Below, piece after piece: positions 32,401 to 42,300 of a stretch of DNA of 64,000 nt. The DNA is from Strigamia acuminata. Taxonomy: Eukaryota > Arthropoda > Chilopoda > Geophilomorpha > Linotaeniidae. How positions within the stretch are numbered: position 1 is the first letter of the stretch; every line of letters starts with the position of its first letter. Made by a program: the position numbers and the translations under genes. The notes beneath the pieces were generated by a model that made no database searches, was not told the DNA's origin, and saw nothing but the letters and a program-made list of their open reading frames with translations. The DNA lies in contig OX442315.1 of NCBI GenBank assembly GCA_949358305.1, positions 5,357,875 through 5,421,874 of the forward strand. Direction: 5' to 3'.

Positions 32401-35400
32401 GTCAATGACATAGAAAGAACATTCAATGCACTTTTTGATTGCCATTGCCCAACAGAATGTGAAAAATCCGTGTTCACTTCGCATTATTCTTTCAGCGACA
32501 CGAGAGAAAAGTCATTAGAAGTCTATTCAATTAGCAATCGGATTCGTGGATTATCCGAATACTTTTTCTACGACTTTATTGCTCTTCTGTGTGACATTGG
32601 TGGTTTCATGTGTTTTTATGTGGGTGCATCTTGTTTGTCAATTGTCGATCTCATTGTACAAATCATTCGTAAGCAAAACAAAAAAGTTTCGCTCTTTTTA
32701 AAGAAAACAAATCGGTTTGAAATTGCTGTGATTTCCAGAGTAAAAAAAATATTAAATCAAGAACAACAACTACAAAGTCCAACTAAAATACAATTTTATT
32801 TTATTGTCAAATTAAGAACAACTTTTATCTGTGTTTTGTGTGGTCTCTGTTTGTATTTAATCTATGAACAAATCAAGACGTTTACAGCATATAATACGTA
32901 TGAAACTATTGAACTTGAACAAGAAGAATATGTACAAATACCAGATCTTGTTGTGTGCACAGAACCAGAAGCTATCTATAAAGAAAAAGAAATAATGAAA
33001 ATAGAGAAACAGCTGAATGATTCGTGTGTGGAAGATATCGATATTTTGGATTTACTTGATGAACCATCCGAATTTGCAGGAAATGCTACGCTCTTGTGGC
33101 AAAAAACTGAAGACATGGAGGATTATGATATTGCTGAAGTAAGAGCTTGCTTGTGCTAAAAGTCTATACCATTAAGGTGGGTTTTTAATTGCGATTTTTT
33201 CACAAAGCTCACGCGAGCTTTAGACAGCAATAAAAAAAATCGCGCGTGTTTGCATTTTCAACTCAGCGAAAAATGCAACGCGTGCAATTTCTGATGCAAA
33301 GGCAAGTGATATGTCGATAAAGGCTCGTTTACATTGTTGCGAAATTTAGCACGCGAAATGGTCGCGCCCAAAATTCCGTACGAAAAAATTCGCTTCTCAT
33401 GTTCTCAATGAAGCAAAGAGTGAAGTCTCGTTTCAGACGAGATTGTGCGAGATAACAACAAAGTACAAGGACGTAATTCAAAATGGATGCTGACCGGGTA
33501 GCCGCTATGATTGTTATTATGGCAGGTGGATATTTGTTGTCAAAATCGAAATCCGCAGACATTTATTTTCTTCCACTAATTGAACAAGAGAGAATTCCGT
33601 CTCACTTGTCCAACGTGGTGCTGCCATTTTGAATAAATTGTGAAGTTGGTGACGTCCTAGCTATCTGGTCTGTCATTGGCCAACGTGTGCAAACAATCCA
33701 AGCGAAGCGAAAAAGTAGACTTCAAGTCTACTCTGAAATTTCGCGTGCGAAGGGTTGCCACGCGAACTTTCACGCTCGAAATTGTTGCATTCGCATCAAT
33801 TCGAACGCGATTTTGCGACAATGTAAACGAGCCTTAAGTCACAAGTAGTGAGACTTATTGAGTCTCCATACTCCAGTTTGAAGTGTATGCTAATTTGTGA
33901 CGTTACCCGTGCGTCAGTCAGATCAGCCATTTGACTTTGAAAAAGTATTTGCTTTAATTCCAATAGATTGAAATGCCTGAGGCTGTTTTAAGATGGAAAC
34001 ACGTGAGCGGGTAAGATTTGAAAAGCTTGCTTTTACATGAAAAAGCGGCCAAAACCTCGCCCGCTTGCGCAAACACAAGCTTGCGTTTTTATTCAAAGCT
34101 TTGCTTTGAAATGAGCTTGTACGCACCAGCTCCGAGTTTGATTTATCAGCTTCAGGCTTGCTGGTGTTTTGGTCACGTGACTTTGACAGCCAATCCAAAT
34201 CGTAAGGAAATTTTTGGAGGAGATTTTGGCGGGAATTTCTGGCTAGTTACCTAGCTACTGTAGCTTGAGTTTGCCTGTTAAGCTGGTAAGACAAAAGCGG
34301 GTCAAGAGAGCTTGTAAATGACATCTATGCAACAAGGGAGCACTAAAATACAACACTAAACAAAAAATTCCTCTCTCCACACATCGGCCCCGGCCTTAAA
34401 CACTGTATTCTTAAACACAGTATTCTTCGTGCCATGGGTACTCGCCCACGCACAAATATTCTCCTCGTTTCTAGTCAAGAAATTAAACTACAAACTACAA
34501 ACTATGGTACATTAAAAATATTGTTTTTTTAAGATGATAACAAAGACATTTGGCGAGTTTTCAAACCTCCTACTGGAATACCCTCAAAAGTCAATCATGA
34601 CAACTGTTTTTGGACAATGCGTGCTCTTGCAATCAGGTACCTAATAATTTTTTTTAACTCACTACTGTTCACACGACAATCTTAAAATCAGGACTGGCAT
34701 ACGGTCAATCAACGCCCGGTGCAATTGTTTTTGAGCGCTCCATCCTTCATTGTTTTCAATGCTAGTCAATATATTTTGGGCGCATTAATGCGGTTGCATC
34801 GCTCGAACCTACCGTGAGTCGGCCCTGATTATAATAAAATAAATAAAACAGGAAGTAACCATGCATTTAATATTTTAGATAAGTCAAAATACGTGCCACG
34901 TGACAGTGGAATATACGTATATTATCAATCGGAAGGATTAAGATGCAACTCTCATTCTAAAGTACGAAACTTAATAATTAAGCGTGCGTGACAATATCGA
35001 TTTAACAGTTACACTTTATCGCTTCAGTTTTTTTCTGTGCAAACCCACAACAGGATCAATACGAAAATGTGTGCGATTCATCCTCATAGCTCACTGATGT
35101 TGGTGGAATTTACGAAGCAAACAGTTAATCCAAAGCAACATGATAATGCAATGTCGCCCACTTTAATAACACAATATATTGTATTGTAATTGTAGATAGT
35201 AAGGATGAACTCGTTAATAAACCCATGCGTGTCAAAAGAAGTGTTGCAGAGTTGCAAAAGTGATTATCTCGAAAAGAAAATTGCGGAAGAAAACATCAAG
35301 TGCAGGTGAAACACGTGTTTTGCAATAGGTGCATTCAAAGTTAAAATCCAAATTTGACTTATCATAATCTGAATTATCAATAATTCATGCAAGTCATTTG

Positions 35401-36248
35401 GCTAAACTCCACCTGAAATGAATAATTATTGGGCTGATATGGCTGAAATGTCTTACCAGCCACAGGAAATGATGTAATTTACATCACTAAAATGATGATT
35501 TAATTGCAATAAGTGGCTTATTGATAAGTCACTCCAATCATGACTTATCAATAAGTGGCTGACTGATGAATTCCTCCAATCATGACTGAGCACATGACTT
35601 ATTTGGCCACTGGAATAACTCATTCAAGATGGATGCCCCAGTCAGTCTACCATGAAAAGAGAAATCCAGCAAGAAACTGGTCAAGAACTGAAGAAATAAG
35701 CATTGCTCATTACCTAGCTGAACAGCCAAAGCCAAGATTAGTAATTGCTGACATTTTTAAGCACAAATTCATGTTTGAATTATTGATAATTCAGATTATG
35801 ATTTGAATGCACCTAATGACTTTCATTCGAACTGTTAATTCTTTTTATTGAATCGTAACCTGAAAGATTGCCCTTCATGGATTCAACAACTGTACCTCTA
35901 TGCAACACATCGGCTTCAGCTAAGCAATTCAGAAAGTCCTATTTGAATGTTTATTCCAATGTCGACGTTATTCGCGACTGCCACTGTCATCCCGCTTGTA
36001 ATCAGACGGTTTACACGCAATTGAGTGAATACATGCAAATATTCGACTTGAAGAATATTATAGTTACAAAACTTCGGATGGAAAGCAATATAAACGAAAT
36101 ATTTAAGCAGAAACTTGTTAAGCCATTTGCAAAATTCATCAGTGACTGTGGCTCAATTTTAGGATTTTTTCTTGGAGTGTCAGTTGTCTCTTGCTTAGAA
36201 TTATTGCAAACTCTGTGCCACTTCATCGATGATAGAATATATAAATAA
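26147..36248 (+). CDS. Two-subunit (concatemeric) DEG/ENaC channel gene, right copy
   Basis: Exons: 26147-26477, 26546-26649, 26706-26777, 26840-26918, [one exon unresolved], 28638-28673, 29089-29193, 29391-29483, 29568-29677, 32328-33138, 34534-34636, 34879-34961, 35028-35123, 35196-35305 and 35867-36248. Phases agree at every junction except across the unresolved gap, which needs one phase 1-to-0 exon between 26919 and 28637. The product is about 840-870 residues. It holds two full DEG/ENaC units, each TM1, cysteine-rich ectodomain and TM2 with a G-x-S triplet (G-A-S, then G-V-S), joined by a short basic linker. DEG/ENaC proteins normally have two membrane segments and form trimeric Na+ channels. 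All exons found are open, so this copy looks functional. The family is certain. The single-transcript model is inferred from splice phases. Confidence 0.8.
26546..26918 (+). CDS. DEG/ENaC exons 2-4 (ectodomain 1, finger region), right copy
   Basis: 26546-26649 carries the sequons N-K-T, N-F-T and N-I-T. 26706-26777 has a weak donor (gtcttt). 26840-26918 encodes G-S-R-L-Y-S-D-G-F...M-C-S-R-I-E-N-G and ends phase 1, as does its counterpart exon 11. Introns are only 56-68 bp. Confidence 0.7.
27346..27787. mobile_element. MITE CTGGTG...CACCAG interrupted by another element
   Basis: Right-arm counterpart of 14162-14306, enlarged by the insertion at 27424-27712. Confidence 0.75.
27424..27712. mobile_element. 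TCGCTAAAATG-family element, 8-bp duplication GTCAGGTC
   Basis: Flanked by GTCAGGTC (27416-27423, 27713-27720). Both other copies have the empty site (48440, 14230). Tips CGGTTAGCGTC and, inverted, GGATCTCCATC, then shared ATTTTAGCGACGCTC and AAAAAGTCC. Confidence 0.92.
28135..28372. mobile_element. hAT MITE GGGCTCTGAACAAAA, TSD GTAAAACA
   Basis: TIRs of about 40 bp (GGCTCTGAACAAAA...GGGTACACC...GGGGTACCC). GTAAAACA at 28127-28134 and 28373-28380. Shared with 48839-49786. The left arm is empty (near 13427). Confidence 0.9.
28638..29193 (+). CDS. DEG/ENaC exons 5 and 7 (ectodomain 1), right copy
   Basis: 28638-28673 (36 nt) and 29089-29193 (105 nt) have consensus borders and phase 0, and are conserved in all three copies. 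A possible tiny exon after the acceptor at about 28960 is not counted, because the third copy has a frame-breaking indel there. Confidence 0.65.
29391..29677 (+). CDS. DEG/ENaC exons 8 and 9 (subunit 1 thumb cysteines), right copy
   Basis: Exon 8 (29391-29483) encodes I-S-C-L-P-E-P and C-E-K-P-C-D-Y-D. An 84-bp intron follows. Exon 9 (29568-29677, 110 nt) has A-C-V-D-E-R-K-M-E-G-C-R-S-Q-C-Y and F-T-C. The unspliced frame is also open across the intron, which can mislead ORF callers. Confidence 0.8.
29817..30218. mobile_element. TTAA-target MITE, TIR CCTTYCCATAGCCATGG
   Basis: TTAA at 29813-29816 and 30219-30222. The third copy is empty (ATTTTAAAAAATC near 51230). Private to the right arm. 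Confidence 0.88.
30549..31896. mobile_element. Composite CAGGGCC-ended insertion carrying a RING-gene fragment
   Basis: The left end CAGGGCCACTGTAGTGGGC and the right end GGGCCCAGTACGCATCACCA are imperfect inverses sharing GACATGRGGAAGAGCGACA. The left arm has uninterrupted DNA here. It contains 30875-31390 and a piece of another element (31420-31740). Ends are approximate. Confidence 0.55.
30875..31390 (-). pseudogene. Broken RING-finger gene fragment
   Basis: On the minus strand an open frame (31387-31037) ends in an acidic stretch and a stop. The same frame then continues into C-V-V-C-L-L-T-D-R-S-M-V-M-L-P-C-A-H. After a frame change it continues with C-I-D-R-V-M and K-C-P-Y-C-R-A-D-L. 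Together these are the metal-binding positions of a C3HC4-type RING, as in ubiquitin ligases. The stop and the frameshift make it inactive. The N-terminal part (L-L-H-S-T-L-P-K-Q-L-L) is not recognised. It is GC-richer than its surroundings. Host capture, a transposon gene or an old viral gene are all possible. Confidence 0.6.
32060..32227. mobile_element. Palindromic MITE GTAAGTATGGCACTCC (right arm)
   Basis: Orthologue of 9310-9477 in the intron before the fusion exon. Confidence 0.75.
32328..33138 (+). CDS. DEG/ENaC fusion exon (TM2, linker, TM1'), right copy
   Basis: 811 nt from the acceptor tttttcag to the donor gtaaga. Exon residues: 38-44 C-H-C-P-T-E-C; ~90-112 TM2 with G-A-S at 99-101; 113-155 a basic linker; ~156-180 TM1'; 204-210 I-P-D-L-V-V-C, the post-TM1 signature of the second unit; then an acidic stretch (D-I-D-I-L-D-L-L-D-E) and the sequon N-A-T. 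Both termini of each unit face the cytosol in this family, so the linker is topologically correct. Confidence 0.92.
33321..33834. mobile_element. PIF/Harbinger-like MITE, TIR AGGCTCGTTTACATTG, TSD TAA
   Basis: AGGCTCGTTTACATTGTTGC and, inverted, AGGCTCGTTTACATTGTCGC are flanked by TAA (33318-33320, 33835-33837). The left arm is empty (GACTTATCGACAT near 8163). Confidence 0.9.
33838..34533. other. Intron 10 of the right channel gene
   Basis: Counterpart of about 5330-8160 minus the private insertions there. Holds an imperfect palindrome (AAGCTTG and CAAGCTT around 34020-34110). No exon seen. Confidence 0.5.
34534..35305 (+). CDS. DEG/ENaC exons 11-14 (ectodomain 2), right copy
   Basis: 34534-34636, 34879-34961, 35028-35123 and 35196-35305. 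Phases run 0-1-0-0-2 and join exon 10 to exon 15. Exon 14 is 110 nt, ends phase 2 and carries N-P-C...L-Q-S-C...I-K-C, matching exon 9 of unit 1 in length, phase and cysteine layout. One conserved cysteine is Tyr here (S-C-K-S-D-Y). Confidence 0.8.
35327..35814. mobile_element. MITE AGGTGCATTCAAAG, TSD AAT (right arm)
   Basis: Orthologue of 3608-4096, flanked by AAT (35324-35326, 35815-35817). Confidence 0.8.
35867..36248 (+). CDS. DEG/ENaC last exon (TM2'), right copy
   Basis: The acceptor cctgaaag gives phase 2. Encodes L-P-F-M...V-P-L-C, C-H-C-H-P-A-C, TM2' with GVSVVSCLELL, and a short cytosolic end before TAA. Confidence 0.88.
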
Positions 36249-36438
36249 TAGATTAAAATGTTTTTTGAAATTCACGAAGTAAACGCAAAATGTTAATTCC
36301 TTTCAATAATTCAAGCTCACTATTACTTTGACAAATCACTCTATTTGAAACTATGTAGAACATTAGAAAATGTATCACAGTTAGTTTGAATAATTATATT
36401 TAAATTCCAGTGATTTCAAAAGCATGTTGTATTCGAAT

Positions 36439-37905
36439 TTAATGCCATTGTGTTTGTGAAGTTGGCTTATAATCAAACTTTAAAAAAAACTTCTGTAAAT
36501 GCGGGCTTTTAAAGAAATTCGAATTTCTTGCAGTGCTTAATAATTCCATAGTGGACACACAATCATTCAAATTACCCAATAACTCATAAGGCACAAAAAA
36601 GAAATGTGTATAATTTCTCAAATTCACATTAGGTATTAAAATCTCTTGCGAAAAAATATTGCCAATTTCAACCAAAAGTTTGCCATACCCATTTTCAATA
36701 GTGACAGCGACACAAGTCCAATTGTTTCCTCTCCTTTCCAACCGTGGAAAAACCCGGTCAATATGTGAGTCTTTGAAATCAATCAAATAATCCACAGGAA
36801 TCCTTAAGTCAAGCGTCATTTCCAAGTAAACTGGATCACGCGTTCTAACCTTAACCATCATCTCAGATTGGATGAATTCACTGGACACAATTGAAGCATT
36901 GAAAAAGTCCTGCAACATAATATCACATTATTGGTACGATTCTGCGAGCCATATCCGTGTAATTTCCACCCAGTATTATTTTTCTCACACTCCAATGTGT
37001 TTATCACCAAACCACCTTCTATTTTATTCATGTAGTGTCTTTTATCCTCTTCTGAGTGTGGCCACTTGTACCAACCGACCTTAAAATTGAACTATCGTCC
37101 ACACCGTTCAGTAAAACGCCAGTCCTGACCTCTCCCGGCTTATCGGACAAAACATAGCACCAAGTTTCAGGCAAACGACTCAGCATTGGGTACTTCAGAA
37201 CGGTTAAAACGCCTTTTGTGAAGTTGGCAACGTGATGGTTAGTAGACAAAGTTACATTTTCTGACCACAAAGTCTTCTCCTTGACGTCTGTCAGAGTGAT
37301 TTCCAGAAGGAAAAAAGTGGACACGAAATCCAAATAAATTGCTCGGTACTTCTCAGAGGATTTTGCGGAAACATTCAATCTGCAGCACACGGATTTATTG
37401 GCTGTTGGGCTTTTGCATTCCTGCTGCGAATTCATCTTGAAACAATCAGTGCTCTTACGCTCAGTTTGTCTTCTTCAGACTGGCAGTTTTCAAGTGTAGG
37501 CTCATCTTCACACATTTCTTGATTAGTGAGGTCTTTGCCTTCAACGGTGATGTTTGGAAAGCTAAAATAGAACGATATTTCTATTTTTTACTCCTGCCAC
37601 GTATCCAACATGTGTACTGTATATTCAAGTACTTTTGAGTTTTGCTTTGATTTGTTTTCACAGTGTGATTTTCTTTAGCATAGTGGGTGTCAAACTCCAA
37701 AGAGAAGCATTGGTTGAGTTAAAGACACGTTTATGGCTTGCAAGCTTGCACTGAACACTAGGTTATTTGCAGAGAGTGAATTTTGTTCCATTTTACCGTA
37801 CGTGTAATTCCTAAATTGCTGCTGCTTGCAATCATCAATGGCAAGTCCTTTCTCCTGCAGTGAGAGAAGAGAAAAGCAAAGACAATAAAACAGTTTGGTT
37901 TCCAT
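36439..37905 (-). CDS. Unrecognised gene, probably secreted or extracellular
   Basis: Several open blocks lie in order on the minus strand. 37905-37690 starts METKLFYCLCFSLLSL, a plausible signal peptide, then N-Y-T. 37553-37455 has a good acceptor (ctattttag) and the donor gtaaga. 37435-37028 and 36918-36439 follow. They are rich in cysteines and N-x-S/T sequons (N-K-S, N-V-S, N-V-T, N-F-T, N-A-S, N-W-T, N-Y-T). Frames shift near 37440 and near 37090, where a G-W-Y-K-W-P segment continues in another frame. I could not find introns that repair these shifts, so the gene is either broken or has unusual splicing. It lies convergent to the channel gene, just outside the palindrome. No family is recognised. 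Confidence 0.5.
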
Positions 37906-37989
37906 TGTGGCGGAATAGCTTTTATCAGTTATCGATGCGACACATTTAGGTTAATCAGCATATCTAATCACAACTGCAATGTTGAAATT

Positions 37990-38485
37990 AGAGAGTTTGC
38001 GGGATGCATTTTTCCCTTATTTTGCTCCATGATACACTATTTTAGTGCCATATCGTAAGGGAAAATTCTTTAGTGTATCGTTTTAAACACTAAATTAAAA
38101 TATAGCGCAGCCAATCAGAATTGAGAACACTATATTGTTAGCTCCGCCCATTGCAAATGGCGATTATTTTGTTGTACCGATCAAACACATCACAGTCATA
38201 TGTGCGTAGATTGAATGATAAGTGAGGCCCAAAATTGAATTTTAGGCCCAAAACCATACTTTATAGGCATAATAATGGAATTTTATGCAGAAATTTGCAC
38301 ATTTACGCTCCCAAATTGAATTTTTAGGCCCAAAATTACTAACTGTCAGTAGTTGGCTGAAATAGTGTAGTGATAAGGAAAAAGTGCAGCCTGCAAAAAC
38401 TTAATTTATCATTTTTCCCTATTTCACTATTTTTATACCGTATAGTCTTAAACTGTAAGGGAAAAATGCATCCCGCAAACTCTCT
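37990..38485. mobile_element. MITE, TIR AGAGAGTTTGCGGGATGCAT, TSD ATT
   Basis: Perfect inverted ends of about 30 bp are flanked by ATT (37987-37989, 38486-38488). It inserted in the 5' flank of the minus-strand gene. Confidence 0.88.
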
Positions 38486-38488
38486 ATT

Positions 38489-39389
38489 TCACTCACATGA
38501 GCAATTAATCTGCCAGCTGTGAAAACAACAAGTTGAAAATATATGAAACTTTTAGAAGATTTTATCAATTGTGTACACAATTCTTATACCAAAATCCAAA
38601 TTCAACATCAACAGTGATACTTTTTCCTGCTAAATCATGATAGCCAATGACAGAACCATAAGCTCGACCAGTACTTCAAGAAAATTGGAAATGGCTTTTC
38701 TGTTGTAGTGTAAGGCGTTTTGCCAACCCGTGTAAGGATTTTATACTATGCCACCATACGAACTCTAACTGTCCATTAGAACAGCAAGCTAACGTTACGG
38801 GGCCATTTCATGTGTTTAACATGTCTATTACCGGAGTTAGCCTTCCCGAAATAGCCCTACAACAACAATAACAATATAGTAATAATACTAATTGTGGAGA
38901 GCAGAGGAGGCCTGATGTGTCGATAGAGAAAGTGAGATCAAACGATAACAACAATTCAACTACAGACAATATAGAAATATTCAAATCAAGCCAAGGGGGT
39001 TACTGGTTGGAAAACCAGAGCCTATATAGTTCTGTAGGACAATTAGATTGGCGACAGCAAATCGGGTGCCTGAATCGATGGATTCGTGGGTCCTTAGTCC
39101 GGACCTAAAAGAGACCGGGGGGTTTCGGACCTAATATGGAATTGGGTCGAGAAGGGTCCGATTGGTCCCCTTCGAAAGGTGAGTAAACTTTGATATTGAT
39201 TCGATAGAATCAATATCCTTAAGTAAGTAATACTTAATTATGTTCAATAAAATATTTATATTTTATTCACAATATTCAAGTAATGATTTATCATGACTTT
39301 TAACTTTCTCGAGTTTGAATTACGCGCGTTTATTAAACAACGCCATCTATTGTGAACATTAACAAATACGGGTTTATAACCGTCACAGT
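38489..39389. other. Unclassified intergenic DNA
   Basis: Contains a GC-richer stretch (39070-39180) and a hairpin with an 11-bp stem, GATATTGATTC, at 39192-39217. A 63-codon open frame (38917-39108) shows no recognisable motif. Possibly an old retroelement edge. Confidence 0.35.
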
Positions 39390-39957
39390 TTGTCTCGTAG
39401 TAAAATGTGAGTACGAACACGATAAATCTGTGTTCGTGATGTGCGTGAGGCGCCACGTGTTGTTGCAATATGCAAACTCCGGATAGAAAAATTAAATTAT
39501 GTGCTTAAATGACGCCGTACAGTATTTTTAAATCAAAAACTACATTGTTGAAATGCAAAGTAAAGCAAACTGAATAAAACCAATTAAAACGTTGATATTT
39601 TGGGACGAATATTCTATTTTTTGCTATTTCACTGCTGCGACCTTTCGCCAGTTTGAGCATTAAAGAATCACTATATGACGCTTTCAATGACGTAATGCAC
39701 GTCTTTATCTTGGCATTGATTCAATCCGTATCCGCTTGAACACACGCGTTGTTCGTTCCTCTCTTAATCAACTTCACTACAAGGTAAGCAAAGTTTAATT
39801 CTAATAACTTCCTAATAAACTTTCTCTCATAGAACGTTCACTTTGTTTGAAAAACTTTAGAAATCTCATTGTTGATTACAAAAAAAATAACAGCTCTAGA
39901 AATATTTTCGCTCGTTCTGCCCCTAAATTTACAAACGTATGGAAAAATATATATATA
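39390..39957. repeat. Start of the third (direct) channel-locus copy
   Basis: Direct match of 22395-22945, beginning GTTTGTCTCGTAGTAAAATG. It resumes at 45513 after the 5.55-kb insertion and continues to 51284 with further insertions. Confidence 0.85.
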
Positions 39958-39964
39958 CCCAAGT

Positions 39965-40575
39965 AACAAAACTATGTTAAATCTAGATAGAATCTATGCA
40001 AACCGTCTATCTTGGTACATAGATTTAACATAGAATAAGGTAGAAACTATGCCGAAACTACATAGCATTGACATGGAATAAGCGCATTTCTGTCACGATT
40101 TTGACATAGCATCTACATAGAGCTGTAGATCGATGCTACATCAATACAACGTCAAATCGACGTCGAATTCTACGTAGAGTTCTATGTCGATTCAACATAG
40201 AATCGATCTACCGCTTTATGTAGATTCAATGTCAAAATCGTGACCAAAATGCGCTAATTCCATGTCAATGCTACGCTGTTTCGGCATAGTTTCATCCTTA
40301 TTTTATGTTAAATCTATGTAGAATTCTACGTCAAACTCTGCATAGAATTCTACGTCAAACTCAACGTCAAATTCTACGTCTATTTAACGTAGAATAAGGA
40401 TGAAACTATGCCGAAACAACATAGCATTGACATGGAATTAGCGTCGCCCGGTCGCGATTTTAACATAGCATCGACATAGAGCTGTAGATCGATTCTACTT
40501 CAAATCGACGTAGATTCGATCGAGACTTCTACATCAATTTGAAGTAGATCTGATATTAAAATCGACTTATAGTTC
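39965..40575. repeat. Left subterminal repeat block
   Basis: Many short direct and inverted copies of TAGATTCAACATAGA, GTCAAATTCTACGT and CATTGACATGGAAT. Mirrors the block at 44605-45500 in style but is not identical. Confidence 0.7.
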
Positions 40576-40669
40576 TATGTACTTTTTTTGTATAAAAAAA
40601 ACAAAATATTAAAATTTTAAAAAATTTTATTTTTCAAAAAATAACAATATTTTACAAAAAGAACGAGTT

Positions 40670-41113
40670 TTTTCACGCGTGACTTCTTAGCAACAACGGT
40701 TTTGAGAGTTGAGGCCATTGTTGTGCATTCTCATTAAATTTCTCATCTCTATTCGGCCCAGGTTTGCACCATTTTCCCGTTGTTTTTCCGGTTGTAATCG
40801 TGTCGGAGCCGAAATTCGCCGGTCACGTATCGATCTCGGTCGTTGAAGACCAAAATGGAGGTTTTGTAGACTTTGATTGCGTATTCTTCGTCGTTTTTGC
40901 CGAGTGCGTGGTGAAAGTTTGCTTCTTTTCCCGTGCCGACGCAGCCGTTGATTTCTTCAAATTGCGAATTAACTATTTTGAAGACGATCATTCTAGTGCG
41001 CACGTCTAGAACCTGTTAGACTGTTGCACGGTCGAATTTGTCTTTGGTTCGGCGCTCGTTTTCGGTTAGTTTGTTTGTTGTGGAACTGGATAAATCGGGG
41101 ACGTCGAATTGAA
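40670..41113 (-). pseudogene. RIOK1: RIOK1 kinase fragment
   Basis: An acceptor (cttttag) at the 41114 side is followed by a part of the atypical RIO kinase 1. Recognised parts are [31 protein letters not shown] (nucleotide-binding loop), [12 protein letters not shown] (with the catalytic Lys), [12 protein letters not shown] and K-M-V-Q-T-W-A-E, then E-M-R-N-L-M-R-M after a frame change. Breaks: TAA at 41016-41018 in place of a conserved codon, and a stop/frameshift at about 40748. Introns are retained upstream, so this is a captured genomic piece, not a cDNA copy. Confidence 0.88.
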
Positions 41114-41299
41114 CTAAAAGGAATGAGAGTAAATTGTCATTTTTGTTTATTCGTTTTAAGCAAGAGGTTTTATTTAATTTCAGAAATTCAATTTTAAATG
41201 AAAAAATTCAATGTAAACCCAAAATGTTCAATATAAACCCAAAAAATTCAATAAAAACCCCCAAAAAATTAAAACTTTCCCTAAAAATAATCAATTTTA

Positions 41300-41730
41300 A
41301 CGTGTAACTCACATATCCGACTACGGTAGGTTCGCAAATGGATCTGTAGACCACGCGCGTTTTTTCATCTACAAATTAGTGTTTTTGGTTTGGTTAATCA
41401 GTATTAAGAAAAATGTAAAGTCAAACTACCTTGTTTAATTGTTGAGTTGTGGTCTGTTCGCGGGTTCGCTCCTTATCGCGAAAGACCTGTCCGCTAGTTC
41501 GTATTGATTCGTTTCGTCTGTTAAAAATAAATTCGTATTAATTTTTAGTTTAGTTTTACGTCGGCATAAAAGATCGTAATAAGTGAAATTTATTTACTTT
41601 ATATTCGAATTACGTTATTCGGGCAGTCGGGTCGTTTATTTCCTATCATTTTCCGATTTCCGAGGTTAATTTTATACACTGCGTTTTTGTCATCGCTTCG
41701 GCATGTATCGATCGTTGATCGATCTACCTG
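41300..41730 (-). pseudogene. Exon-like pieces upstream of the RIOK1 fragment
   Basis: On the minus strand, blocks bounded by splice signals occur at about 41326-41368, 41434-41516 (taacag acceptor, AAG|gtagtt donor) and 41640-41735 (tttacag acceptor). They may be earlier RIOK1 exons or another gene. Sequences are too short to assign. Confidence 0.4.
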
Positions 41731-41739
41731 TAAAAATCA

Positions 41740-42300
41740 AAACACCTACCGGTACCTTCCATACACATGGCTTACATGGTTGTATGGTTTAATTCCAGCA
41801 ACAAGATGTTTGATTAAAACCATTAAAACCATTAACCTAACCACGCGGTCGCTTAGAGCACACAAACCGGAAGCCGGTACTTTTAAAAATTCGTGTACCG
41901 CGGACCGAACTTGCGGTACATCTCGCGGTCCCCGAGAAAACACGAGAAAACACGAGAATCTCGTGTTTTCTTGCGTTTTCCACTTCCTATTTTAAAAAAA
42001 AGTAAAGAATCATAAAAAAAAAACTGATGAAAAGTGTTATTATGGTTTTTAATATTATTTTTCACTTTTAGTCGGTTTTTTTAATGGTTTTTTATGGTTT
42101 TTTTAAATGGGAAGTGGAGAAAGCGAGAAAACACGAGATTCTGGAGTGTTCTCGCGTTTTCTCATGGTCCGCGAGACGTACCGCAAATCCCGGTCCCAGT
42201 ACTGTACCAGGACCGCGGTACTTTACGTGGGAGTGCCGTGTACCGCGCGCCGGGACCGCGGTACACGTTAGCTGTACCGCGCACAACACTGTCCCTACGT
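41740..42300. mobile_element. GC-rich foldback MITE
   Basis: The left arm (41880-41990: GTACCGCGGACC, CGGTACATCTCGCGGTCC, GAGAAAACACGAGA) and the right arm (42105-42260) are inverses around an AT-rich centre. Several CCGCGGTAC motifs cluster at the ends. ORFs over it are artefacts. Confidence 0.6.
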
